Below are positions 36,209 through 47,699 of a stretch of 64,000 nt of DNA, piece after piece. Where the stretch lies: the NCBI GenBank assembly GCA_032718565.1, contig JAVGVS010000008.1:1560579-1624578 (forward strand). The letters are read 5' to 3'. This DNA comes from Distichodus sexfasciatus (taxonomy: Eukaryota; Chordata; Actinopteri; Characiformes; Distichodontidae). The notes beneath the pieces are model-generated. The model saw only the letters and a list, made by a program, of their open reading frames with translations, made no database searches and had not been told where the DNA came from. Each line of letters starts with the position of its first letter. Positions within the stretch are counted from its first letter, which is position 1. A program made the position numbers and the translations under genes.

Positions 36209-36214
36209 TTTATT
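36209..36214 (-). terminator. Probable hormad1 polyadenylation signal
   Basis: Plus-strand TTTATT, which reads AATAAA on the minus strand, about 225 bases beyond the hormad1 stop codon. Confidence 0.45.
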
Positions 36215-36438
36215 AAATAAACAATACTGTCTAAATATTGTAATTATTTTTGCTACATACTAGAAAAAAGTTCAGTGAAACTGTAAATAAATCAAATAGG
36301 GCAGATACAGCATTCCTTGTGGAAAAAAGCATAAAGAATATGTCATTTCTGGCAAGTCTGAACCTGTATAATTCACCACATGCACATTTGAGAGAAAAAA
36401 GACTTCACATTTCATTTTGTCACTGTGGTTTTCAAATG

Positions 36439-39400
36439 TCAGTGGCTTGCTTTAGGCACACTAAACTTGCGCCTCTTTGGAGCAGCAGGCAGTATGTCTT
36501 GACTGAGTGGAAACTGGAACTGAGAGACCTATATGATAGACACAATAGCTTTCATGCAGATGATAAATACAAGCTGTTATGCAGCCACTACCTACAGCTC
36601 TGATAGAACTGCCATCAAACATTGGCCTCACCATACAATGTCATATTGATTCAATAGGCAATGTCTGCCAATAACACACATTCTTTTACAATATTATTTC
36701 GGTTTCAATTCAGAACCGCGAATAATGCTATAATTGGTTGCTATAACACTTACCTGTTTCGTGTTGGCAGGTGGTACCACTGCACAGTCTTTCCAGTCCT
36801 AAGCAACCAAAACAAAAAGAAAACACAACTTATTATATATTGAAATAATGTATAGGAAACAGCCCCCCCTTTTTACCAGCCTGTTAACCTGTACCCATAA
36901 CAGACTAACCAATAACATGTTGCTTTAATAAACTATATTCCACAAAAATTAGCCAAAACCTTGTAACAGGCGGATGTAAAAAAAAAATACACTATAATTT
37001 TCTGGCAGACATCTTGTAAATTGGCTGCTGCAAATTAAACATTTTTTTTCTCATTCCGTATATACTTAATTATGGGACTTCAACCTTGAACCTGTACCTA
37101 CTGTTGACTGTCCAAGGAGTAAATAACCATGAAATGGCTAATAAGAAAGCAATCTAATGATAAGCAAGTTAGGACCTGAATAGTACTTGAAATGGTGACC
37201 ATCTAAGAAAGTTGGTTGCAGCTGGAAGAAGACCATTCTGTGGTCTTCGTGGATCCCAATGCCCCAGTGCAGTCACAGGAACAATGTGCTTTAAATAGGG
37301 CCTGTACTTGATAAACAGTTCATAATATATCCATGGGCATTTTCTAAAAGAGTCAGGGTAACACCTTGGTGTCCACCATTACCATTTCAAATCTGGTCTC
37401 CTACAAGTAATTACAAGTACACTACCAGTCAAAGGTTTGGACACACCTTCCCATTCAATGTTTTTTCTTTATTTTCATTACTATTTACATTGTAGATTCT
37501 CACTAAAGGCATCAAAACTATGAATGAACTGTGTAAAGGCTATATGACCCAGAAGGAGAGTGATGGAGTGCTGCGCCAGATGGCCTGACCTCCACGGTCA
37601 CCTGACCAAACCTAATCGAGATGGTTTGGGATGAGATGGACCGCAGAGTGAAGGCAAAAGGGCCAATAAGTGCTCAGCATCTCTGGGAACTCCTTCAAGA
37701 CTGTTAGAAAACCATTTCAGGTGACTACCTGAAGTTCATCGAGAGAATGCCAAGAGTGTGCAAAGCAGTGATCAAAGCAAAGGGTGGTTATTTGCAAGAA
37801 TCTAAGATATAAAACATGTTCTGGGTTATTTCACACTTTTTGTTTTCTACATAATTCCATATGTGTTCATTCATAGTGCCTTCAGTGAGAATCTACAATG
37901 TAAATAGCCATGATAATAAAGAATAAAACATTGCATGGGAAGGTGTGTCCAAACTTTTGACTGGTAGTGTATGTCTTGAGTGTAGTGGAGCAAAATTGGC
38001 TGCCATTGCTTCATCAAGTTCTACATAAATGCAAAATTCCTTTATTCATTATTAAGGTACAGACGCCTGTGTTATCCCATCCCTAAGAGTGTCTTTACTG
38101 TGCTTGGCTGTAAAATAAAGTGACAAAGACTGCTAAATTCGTTTAATCCTACTTTGCTTAGCATCATGCGGACTGCTGGGAATGTTTATCCAAAGGAGAG
38201 CTGGCCATTCCTACCGACCTCTGGCTATGCCACTCTATATGCAGCAAGGTTTGATGTAGTGTTGTGACTTCACCATTAATAATTTATGTTTTGTGCCACA
38301 GTAACCCTTTCTTGGTTTGTACCAGACAGGATAACTTTTGTTGAGCTCTTGTATCAAATAACTGTTGCCCGTCCAACGCTATACTGGTGGTTGGTGGTTT
38401 TTCCCTTCTCAGACTGCTGTCAGATGGAACAAGTTCAAGCTCTGCAAATTCCCCTAATGTCAATCCAGTGTAGAATCTGAAGGTGGTTTATTGTTGGAAT
38501 AACAAGTCAAATCATGGTGTCGACAGACAGGATACACATGAGGATCTCCAGATAAAATTCTGCTACCAGATACTTCAGGACCTCTTCACAGGTCTTGTAG
38601 AGTACAGGCTCAAAACATTTACCTGACTGAACTGTGAATTTGTCAACTCCTCTTTGCTAACGTCTGTATGAAAATAAAACAAATGTATAGATATAAACAA
38701 AAATGGGCAGAATGGTTATGGCAGTAGCTTTAACAAATAATGAAATGAACAGGACATAAAGAAATGTGAAAGACCTTATAAAGTGATTAACAATATTGAG
38801 TGGTGAGGATTTCAAAAATGTTTAAAAAAATTTAACCAGTGAACAAAAGCTTAAGTTGCTGAGCTTTAAAATATAAAATATATCTGCCACAATGTGTAAC
38901 CATTATGGAATAAACTAATTATAAATTCAACGTCTGTAAAAAATGACTGAGTTTTATTCACTCAACGTGTATATTATTGGTTGGTAGCGTAACGATAAAG
39001 GAGCTCGCCCTGTGAGAAGAAGATCGCCAGTTCAAATCCCAGGACCGGTTAAGTTACCCCTGATGTACTCCTGAGAAAGGTGCTGTCCCCAAGCACTACT
39101 CTCTGGGTGCTGCCCATGTTAGCTGCCCACTGCTCCTTCACGGATGGGTTAAAAGCAAAGGTCACATTTCACTGTGCTGCACTGTGCGCTGTGGTGTGTT
39201 CACAATGACAAATAACCACCTTCACTTTCGTAGTAATAATGGGCATTTATTAAATGTAAAATGTGCACATACTTATGCTTAGGTGTACTATCTTAAGTTT
39301 ATCTGTCTGTTTATCAAGCAGATATTTTGTTTTGTGCTCTTCAGCTGATTTTACATAGAAGTGCATTTTATGATATACAGAGTCTTTGTTTTGAGCTGCT

Positions 39401-42236
39401 GTTGCTATTGAAATAGAGTCATGTTTATTTATCCTGATTTCTAAACCACCCCAGTCACACAGTGGATATCAAAACTGACTTCAATCCACCAGTTGTCTGA
39501 TGTTCCTGCCGCATCTTGCTGTTGTTTTGATAGCGGTGCCATGTGGGTAGTAACTTTTTTTGCACATTGTTATGTGTTAACACTCCAGATAACATTTTCT
39601 CAGCATGATAAGATGACTAGATTTTATTTACGTATAAAGTGTGTGAGTGTGTCCTTGCAACTTTTACTGTTGCTATAGTCAGCATAAGTGTTAGCAGTGT
39701 TAATGGATATCTTTGCCTCATTCATTTTCAACTCCACACCAGTATTGTCAAAATCCCTAAAGCTGTGTATATGATGTCAAGATTATACCGCAAATCCAGT
39801 TTTTACTACTAGACAGTACAAGTACCTGTACGACTAAAAGTATATATTTTAAAACACACATTTGATAGACAGTAGATCACAAAACAGACACAGCTCACCT
39901 GAGTTTTCGATGCCAGTTTCAATAACAACATTTGCACTGGTAATAAAGTTCTGTTCACAGAAAAGATGCAATGTTTGAAATTAATCTTAGTTTTTCACCA
40001 AGTTACTTTAGCTCCAACAACCAGTCTGCATTGTATGCTCTTGATACTGTGATTTAAAAATCACACAGAGTAAAAAAACAATACTGTTACTTACTGACTC
40101 AACTGACAAATGATTTTCCTCATCATTTTTCAAAGCCCATCTCTCTCTGGCACATATTGGTTGATCATCCTTTACCTGCAATCGGAGAACAAAAACACAT
40201 ATTTTAATAAAATCTAAACTGAATCCAATTCAGTGAACATTTCTTTCCCTGTGTTTGCACATTATTCAGCGGTGTTCATTAAGAACAAAAATACATGTTT
40301 AATATCTAAACAATTAATAAAATATTATATCTTTAGAAGTCTAAGTATCACCTGCTCAAGTCTCTCTCTCTCAGTGGTGATGTCCACTTTGAGGGTGTGG
40401 AAAGGTGTAACCACCTGTCCCATGGTCAGTTTGACTGACTCTTTTCCAAACACCAGTATGTTGATGTCACCCTCCTTAAAGCCTGGAGGCTGATAGTCTT
40501 GGGGAGTTACTGTCACATAGGCCAGCAGGAAAAAAGCAACTCTTTAATTTCCTGAGACTAGTGACCTTCATCAGAATCCTTAAAACAAGAGCTGAAAACT
40601 CAACAAAGGTGTTTACTGTGTTAAGAATTACACAATAAAAGAAAATGCCTTTTCAGTAAACGGCTTTTCATTCCTTTGAGTCACCTTCATCGTAGTAGGA
40701 CAGTTTCATGTTAAGACAGACACTCTCAGGAAGCGGGCCAAGGTTCTGTATCAGTGTGTAGAGTTTTCGCACCAACAGAATGCTTGCTTTCTTTATGTCA
40801 TTGTAAGCCATCTTAGTCACACCTTTTTGTTTTTTGCTGTAAATATTAAGATACATTTTGTAAAGTACATCAAGTGTTAAGCAATGTCTTTCAGTTTCTT
40901 TATCCCAACTGACCAACATTTTCACATGACCTTAATTATCACCTCCCAATATCCAGCAGAGGCCCCTTTTCATTGTAGTAGATTCTGAACTCATAGCACT
41001 CTGTTACATTCTATAAGTAAGAAATAGACCAGAAAAACACATTGATCTACAAACAGTGAAAACTTCCACTTTATCATTACATGAAACATTCAGTGAACTA
41101 TCATTTCAATCATACCTGTGGGTTTTCTGGATCACAGTAGATCTAAGAAAAAAAGCAGTAAATTTATTTGTTTTAGATTCTGAACACCAGAATTGGCACT
41201 AAATATTGTTACTTTCTTCAGAAGAAAATTACTCACAGATAATACAACTGTGCGGAGCTGTTAAAATGATAAATACTGTCAGTACAATTAAGTAGAAAAG
41301 CTATATACATAATATCAATGCATCAATTATTTTTAAGGTAACTGACTCACATATCTCTTATGTAGGGCATCAAAGCATCCTTTCAACCTGTATGCAATTA
41401 AAGAGAAGCAATCTCAGGGTGATACCATTCTTCTTTCTGGCTCCTATTGCATCTTTACTCTGCTATGAGTGTTTAACAGCTCCTATTGAATATCATCAAT
41501 TCTAAAAAACTTCCCAATACTGACCACTGAACAACCTGACTAGCACCAGGGCAGGTTCGCTCCTCTCGAAGAATCATCACTTTCTGTTCTATAAAGGGAA
41601 AAACAAAGACCGAAAGTACATAGAGCAGCAATAACTGAAATCATTCAAATAAGTCTTTAGTCAAGTGACTCATTATCTTTTACCTTCAACATACTTGCTT
41701 CCATAGGCTTTTTCGGGGAAAAGTCCTCGAAGGTATGTTATGCTAGAAACAGCAATTGCCAATAGTTTCTTAACAACAATCAGTGATTGCTGCTGAGTGG
41801 CAACCAAGTGTTGAGGCATCTGTGGGGACATAAATAGAGAAATGTACTGTGATACAATTCTATGCTGTTGTTATACAGGTCGTTGAAAGATTTTCACAGG
41901 AATTAGATGTTCATTCTTTCTCTCTCCCTTACATTGATAGTACTGTTCATTCCAAATATTCAGAATTTCGACTGACTGATTACGGTCAACAGAGTCAATT
42001 CTAAACAGTGATTTACTGATCTCATTTCTTGATTTCAAGAATGAAATACAAGCAAACTGAACAAACAATATCTTATTGATTGTGAGACTGATACGTCTTT
42101 GATAGTTTCTATGTTATTCATTTTAAATGACAGTCTTCATCTTTAGCCTAGCAATGCTTCAAATGCACATTGTCCGTGTTACATTTTAAGCTAGTAACTT
42201 TACCTGATTAGTCCACATTCGTTGCTCATACGCCAT
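36439..42236 (-). CDS. hormad1: HORMA domain-containing protein 1 (meiotic axis)
   Basis: Meiosis-specific chromosome-axis protein; it marks unsynapsed axes, promotes double-strand breaks and synapsis, and is removed by TRIP13. Minus-strand coding exons: 42204-42236, 41684-41819, 41525-41588, 41351-41387, 41237-41257, 41116-41142, 40943-41010, 40685-40836, 40352-40509, 40095-40175, 39899-39950, 38623-38663, 36754-36798 and 36439-36519 (stop 36439-36441). The phases of the first twelve join cleanly. They encode a HORMA domain (SLIVVKKLLAIAVSSITYLRG, KASILLVRKLYTLIQNLGPL, DYQPPGFKEGD, TTERERLEQ), then an acidic linker. The last exon gives the C-terminal closure-type motif PKRRKFSVPK, near-identical to the mammalian PKRRKFSEPK. 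The placed exons give about 331 residues against 394 in human, so one or more linker exons between 36799 and 38622 may be missing from this model. A Tc1 copy and a SINE sit in introns. Start: first ATG, in GCCACCATGG context. Confidence 0.9.
37420..37969 (-). mobile_element. Tc1/mariner transposon, internally deleted copy
   Basis: A 550-bp element with inverted termini of about 105 bp starting CACTACCAGTCAAAGGTTTG and ending in the complementary ACTTTTGACTGGTAGTG, flanked by TA on both sides (37418-37419, 37970-37971). The core keeps a degraded transposase C-terminus on the plus strand (words equivalent to VWDEMDRRV, ERMPRVCKAVIKAKGGY) with an in-frame stop. It cannot mobilise itself. It lies in a hormad1 intron. 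Confidence 0.9.
38972..39228 (+). mobile_element. tRNA-derived SINE, copy 2
   Basis: Box A-like TTGGTAGCGTAACGATAAAG and box B-like CAGTTCAAATCCC form a tRNA-like head, followed by the same body blocks as 2338-2590 (CTCTGGGTGCTGCC, TGCCCACTGCTCCTTCACG, AGGTCACATTTCACTGTG). It lies in the hormad1 intron between 38663 and 39899, opposite in strand to the gene. Ends are approximate. Confidence 0.7.
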
Positions 42237-42263
42237 GGTGGCGATATGGATCCGGTTTGTTCT

Positions 42264-43604
42264 CTGTAAATGATAAAACGCTGTAATATAGATTTTGAAT
42301 TAATAATAGTAATTTTTATCTTCTTTGTCTTAATTGGGCGTTAACGGCAGGGTACTGGACAAAGTTAGCATGATAGCGTAGATTAAAAAAAAAAAAGCTA
42401 ACGTGTTCAAAACTAACTTCATAACTTGGCAACAGATCAACGTTTCCTTACAATACAAAAGAATAATAAAAACTATGAGAAACTCTAGGGAAAGACATAA
42501 TATTCAAAATAAAAACAGGACTAACTTAATATATTCTTGACGTGTTGACTGGGTTTGCTGTGAGGACTAGATTCCCGCCGTTAATGTCGGCGTGCGAACA
42601 GCGGACGCGTTTACGCAGATCGCGTATGTAGCGTAATGTCGTGAAACATTGGGTAACGTCGCACAGCGTACTGTAACCTCGCGTAAATTATTGTAGTGGT
42701 TATCTTGGAATCGATTCCAATTCTAATTGAAGTCGATTTCACTAGTTCTCTCCACCTTAATTCTCAAATCCGAAAACAAAATATAAAAATGTTTTGTAAA
42801 ACAAAGAAATTTTTTTACCAATACTGTGAGGAAAATATCCCTGAAGTTACAAACAAAGCACAAGATACTCTTAGCCATCATCTTTTACCTAGCTATGATC
42901 CGGAAACACCTTGTCCATCTTAATTCTTCTTCTTAATAGTTAAGAAATTATTTAGTGACACCACTTGAAGACGGGAGTGGAACAACGTGATGGCCTTTTG
43001 ATGGCATTTTCTTTTCTTTGGCGACAACTTTTTGTATATCTGTTACTATTAGTTAGTTAGTTTAATCATTATCTGCCAAGTACAACTAATAAACCTGACA
43101 TGGCTCAACGTAGATACCGCCCACCTAGTGGAAGTGTTGGCTACGCCTCTGCATGGAGAGGTGCTAAGTGACTAAATGGAGTCAATTCCAACGCTTTTGA
43201 GTCGATTTCTCAGTTCTGAATTAAATCCCTGATGTGGCACTTTTAATAGTGTGTAAATAAAACAACTGACTGGAAACGGAAGAAATTTATGTAACGTAAT
43301 ATAAATGTCTTGATGACCGGAAAGAGAGCGAACGCTGTATTTGGCCTTATATAAATATGATAAATATAAAATGTGCGAAATTTAAAAAAAGACCATATCA
43401 CTAAAAGCACTTAAACGTAGCTTCACCACAGCAGCAGTTTCTTGCTGCCGTCACCACGCAACACACGCAAGCGCGCGCGCGCACACACACACACACACAC
43501 GAACACACGAACACACACCGTGGGCGGGCGGGTCAGTGTGGATACGCTAGCTGCAGTTTTCTCTCGCATACCCCGCATATTTGCTATAGAGAAGTCGGAC
43601 GGCG
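42264..43604. promoter_or_regulatory. Divergent hormad1 / ensa promoter region
   Basis: The two start codons point away from each other about 1.37 kb apart. A splice acceptor (TTTACAG) at 42264-42265 shows that hormad1 has a further 5' untranslated exon upstream. A CpG-rich patch at about 42570-42690 with an E2F-type TTCCCGCC (about 42572-42579) probably drives hormad1. The ensa start is preceded by a CA/CG-rich microsatellite (about 43468-43518) and a GGGCGGGCGGG GC-box near 43523. No golph3l exon is present. Confidence 0.5.
43468..43518. repeat. (CG)n(CA)n microsatellite just upstream of ensa
   Basis: GCGCGCGCGC followed by CA units and two ACGAACAC interruptions, about 90-140 bases before the ensa ATG. 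Confidence 0.9.
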
Positions 43605-45715
43605 ATGTCATCAGATAACCAGGATCCAGAAACTTTAGCGTGCGGTGAGACGCAGGTAGGAGATTTAACTAACGATATTTATGTTACACAATGGTGTGTA
43701 GGATAGCGAGATAAGGCAGCTAAGACAGCTAGCACACACAACCAAAGCTAACGTTAGCTTACTGGCTAACTGCATTGGTTCAACACCTTCACCGCACTGG
43801 TTCAACCATTGCCATTTCGTTGAAGAAATATAAATATGATTCGAAACATAAGATGGTTGTTTGTGTTAATTATTTTAGTTTTTAAGTTGTCTTTACTGGT
43901 TAGTTGCTGAGCACGCTATACTATATGACACGTACGTGACAGAAAGAGAGATGCATTACTGTAAGCAGTAGAGGCCAAATCCGATACCCAATTTGCTAAT
44001 CTTCATGTCGTGTTCGTGCCAGAAATGCTCTTCATGCAGCTGTTTTTGCTATTGGTGCTGTAAATAGTTCCTCAAGTAAATATCCACACTTATCCCTTCA
44101 TCCACTAGAGGAGATCAACCCCCTGTCCTTCTCACTGCTACAGTTTCTGTTCAGGAATCACTTACATTTACACCTTAATGTTATGTGAAATATAGAAAGC
44201 TGAATGAAAGGTTATTGTGTTTTAATCTGCTGTTGTTACTCATGTAAAAGAATTGCTGGGTGTAGTACATCTGTCTAGTCTTAGTTGAAATCCAGGCAGA
44301 TGTTTTGAAACCTGTTGGACTGGTGTGCTGGTTTCTTTTTCTGTCTTGAAGTCTTTCTCTGCTTAAAAACATGCATTAAAATGCCTTTTGAAACCCTCAT
44401 GGAAAGAGTGACATAGAATGTTGACTCATTTCACTTAGTCTCCTTACACCTAATGAATGTTCTTAATAAAACTTGCCGTTCTAGTCATTCTAATTCATAG
44501 TCATAAAAAATAAATCATAAAAACATTTTTGGGTCAGTAAAAGACAAACATTGTGCATATTATTATTATTATTGTTAGTAGTAGTTTTTTAAACTTTTCC
44601 TTAAGGGTCTTCCTTTTGGCTGTTTGGAAAACATTGTTCATCCATCATTTGCACAACAGGCACAGTGTTGTTAAATCACATCCATTGTAGAACATGTTAG
44701 CCAGATGACATAAACCTTATTCACCGTAAAACTGATAAATCTTGACAAATTGAATTGGTTGTTATTTTGGCTTTGTTCAGGCATTTGATTAAAAGTGAAC
44801 CAAAGGGTTTGGAAATTCACCTACTATAATGTATTTTAGATTTCAGGCCACTACATTCATCACTACATGATGACTACACTACATTTTTTTAAAACTTGTT
44901 TATCATAATTCAAGTGCCATCTCAAAACAGCTTTTTAAACTAAAAAAACCCACCTTTGTTTTTCTTATTTATTTAGGCCCTTAATTTAAAAAGTGAAAAC
45001 TATTTTAGTTATCATGGTAATGCTATCATATTTGACACATCTCCCATTGAGAGTCAGCTATTGGACTACTATTACACCTTGATGAACACTGTTGAACTGT
45101 GCCTGTTTTGATTATGCAGCCCTATAAAAATAACCACACCTTTAGCAAACAGAAAGAGGATCTACAGTCTCATTAAAAGATCACATTTGTGGCAGGTTAT
45201 GATAGGTGTGTGGTATGTTCAATCCATTTATATTCCTACACTCTGAAATCAGTCATACACATAGTACATATTTTCTTGTATGTGTTACTGTTACCCACAT
45301 TGTACAGTCATTTTTACAGGAATCTCAGGATCCTAACTCAAATCCTGTAAGGACAGAGGAGGCCAAGCTGAAAGCCAAGTACCCTAACTTGGGCCAGAAG
45401 CCAGGAGGATCAGACTTTTTGATGAAAAGACTTCAGAAAGGAGTATGTGATGGTTATGTGGCTCTAGCTACCTCTTCTTTCTCACATGAGTATTTAGTGA
45501 CACTATAATCAAGCAACCTTCTTTATTTTTCTCCTTTTTAGCAAAAGTACTTTGATTCAGGTGATTACAACATGGCCAAAGCAAAGATGAAGAACAAACA
45601 ATTGCCAGCTGCAACTGATCCAGAAAAGAATATAGTTACCGGAGACCACATTCCAACTCCACAAGACCTGCCACAAAGGAAGTCCTCTTTAGTCACAAGC
45701 AAACTTGTTGGCTAA
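43605..45715 (+). CDS. ensa: Alpha-endosulfine
   Basis: Small, intrinsically disordered inhibitor of PP2A-B55. After phosphorylation by Greatwall/MASTL it blocks PP2A and permits mitotic entry. Exons are 43605-43655, 45320-45442 and 45542-45715 (TAA 45713-45715), all GT-AG and phase 0, giving 115 residues. The core EEAKLKAKYPNLGQKPGGSD runs into FLMKRLQKGQKYFDSGDYN, with the Greatwall site Ser64 in FDSGDY. The C-terminal PKA site is Ser107 in QRKSSLVTSK. The N-terminus (MSSDNQDPETL) is short compared with human ENSA (121 residues). The C-terminus ends SKLVG without the mammalian GQVE. ARPP19 is the alternative paralog, but the position between hormad1 and mcl1 and the ENSA-like core favour ensa. 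It is divergent to hormad1, with a 1.66-kb first intron. Confidence 0.94.
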
Positions 45716-47696
45716 TTACTACCTCAGGTCTTGAGTGATCCTGCCTGAAAATTTGTTCTTCTCTCCACCGGGGTTAGTTACACATTTTGCTTCATATTTG
45801 AGGTTGTAAAGCATAGTTCAACTTTCATATTCATCTAAACAGCTTTAGCCTAGTCTACCATGTTCTGCCCTCTGACTGACCCAGCCGCACATCAGGGCAG
45901 GGAGACATCAGTTCAGTAAAGGGCCAGTTATGGTGAGAGGCCTTTGTGGACTTCAATGCACTTTATAATGTATATACCCTCTACATCAGTTATCACCAGC
46001 TTTGCTTCTGTAGACTGCCCTGAAGAATTCAGTTGCATCCTGATTCTAATTTTACCAAGTTTAGATAATCAAGTAGACTAATTATCTGAATCAACTAAGA
46101 ATGTAACTGTCCTCCTCAGGCAGGTCTATTTCAAGGTTGGTGAGCGCTGCTCCATGTGAATGAGATCACTGTTCAAACCCATGAACACAATTGAAGTAGC
46201 AGAGGAAAAACTAATATACCAGTATCATTTATAGGTTTGAGGTATTAACAACTAAGATTGTTTGTAAAGTCCTTTAGACCTTGCTGCTTTTGGCTGTTTC
46301 TTAGCCATGAGAAGCATTGTAATTGGTCATCTCAATTGGATGTTTGCTTTGTTTAATTCATTTTGCTAAAATCAGTCAACATATGTACAGCCTACTGGTA
46401 ATGAGAGAATTGACCAAAATGTAAATCATTGTGCCATGATAATCAAAAGTGCTAAGGAACTGACCCAGCACAAACCTTCCTGGAGTTTGAGAAACATATC
46501 TTGTTAATAATATACATTTGAATTAGCAGGGATTGGTCAGTAAGATGTTCCCAGTAAAATGTGATTCAAATCAGATTAACTGATTTTGGCGTTTGCTGAA
46601 ATGCACCAATCTAGAGGGAAATATATTTGCTAAAATATATTGCAATATTTCCTTTTGTCTAAAGAAATTCCTTTGCCCAAAGAAATATAATAAGAATGGA
46701 GTAAATTACAAAGAATAATTGAATTTACGGACTTCAGGGAACACACTTTACCATAATCATATTCATAGTCCATATTGAGTTGGATTCTTTATAAAAGTAT
46801 TGTGCATCTCATTCACAGGAAAGTTTTAACTGTCAGTCGTAATGTTGTTGCTGTTGATGTGCTGGAAGCAGGAAACTTGGATGATGAAAGGTATGCATTT
46901 TAAGTGTGAATGTTTAAGTTTGAATGTTGAGTGTTTTTGAATAATGTGCTATGTACAGTGTACCATAACGTCTTTTAGCTGCTTCCAAATTGTAAATAGA
47001 CATTAGTTCATATTATTGTTCATTTTCTCAAAACCACATCTCTTTATTTTCTTTAAAGTTTTGTAATCCCTTGGTTATGTGGTCATTTACCAGAGTTTTC
47101 CTCTGCAATATTTTCTGCCTATTATTACAAATTAATACATACAAAAGAATACATGAATACATATATTTATAAAAGCAAACTGGGTTATGTTTTAAGGCAT
47201 ATGGTTGAGATTTATTGAAATGTTCCAAAATAGAGTGTATTGTTTTAGTGACACAACTTTTCTGTATTTTGTTTTCATGGCATTTTTGGAGACATTATTG
47301 TTGATATATACTGTATAAAGCTAGAGAAGGTGGAAAAACTGTTTCCAAGAAACGAGGACATATAAGGCCAGTAATTATATCCATGCAAATTTTGAAATGT
47401 TTCTGCTCCTCAACAAAATTCAAATTTACCGCAGTGTTTATTGTGAATTACTCGTTACACTGCTTGGACATTATGAATTATCAGTACTAATGTTACCTGT
47501 GTTTTAACACATTCAGTGCTTTACACCTGCACCACATTTAACCCTGTGTGTTTGAAGATTTAAACAATTGGTTTGCCTTGAAATGACATGCAAGTGAAAG
47601 AAATAATGTGGAAAAATTTTGTACAACCAAAATATCATAGAAATTGTAAAATGGTGGATGGTGACCTGGAGATTTTTTGCCTGAATCCAAAATAAA
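45716..47696 (+). other. Probable long ensa 3' UTR
   Basis: About 2 kb without gene structure, ending at AATAAA (47691-47696). Vertebrate ENSA transcripts commonly have long 3' UTRs. A possible cryptic or alternative exon at 46819-46890 lies within it. No mobile element was recognised. Confidence 0.4.
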
Positions 47697-47699
47697 GTT

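Noticed and set aside
36250..36603. 117-codon plus-strand open frame
   Set aside because: It overlaps the hormad1 last exon on the opposite strand, where the minus-strand reading gives the conserved PKRRKFSVPK motif.
37200..37330. Minus-strand open stretch beside the Tc1 element
   Set aside because: No compatible splice sites for hormad1 and no similarity that I can place; possibly old repeat sequence.
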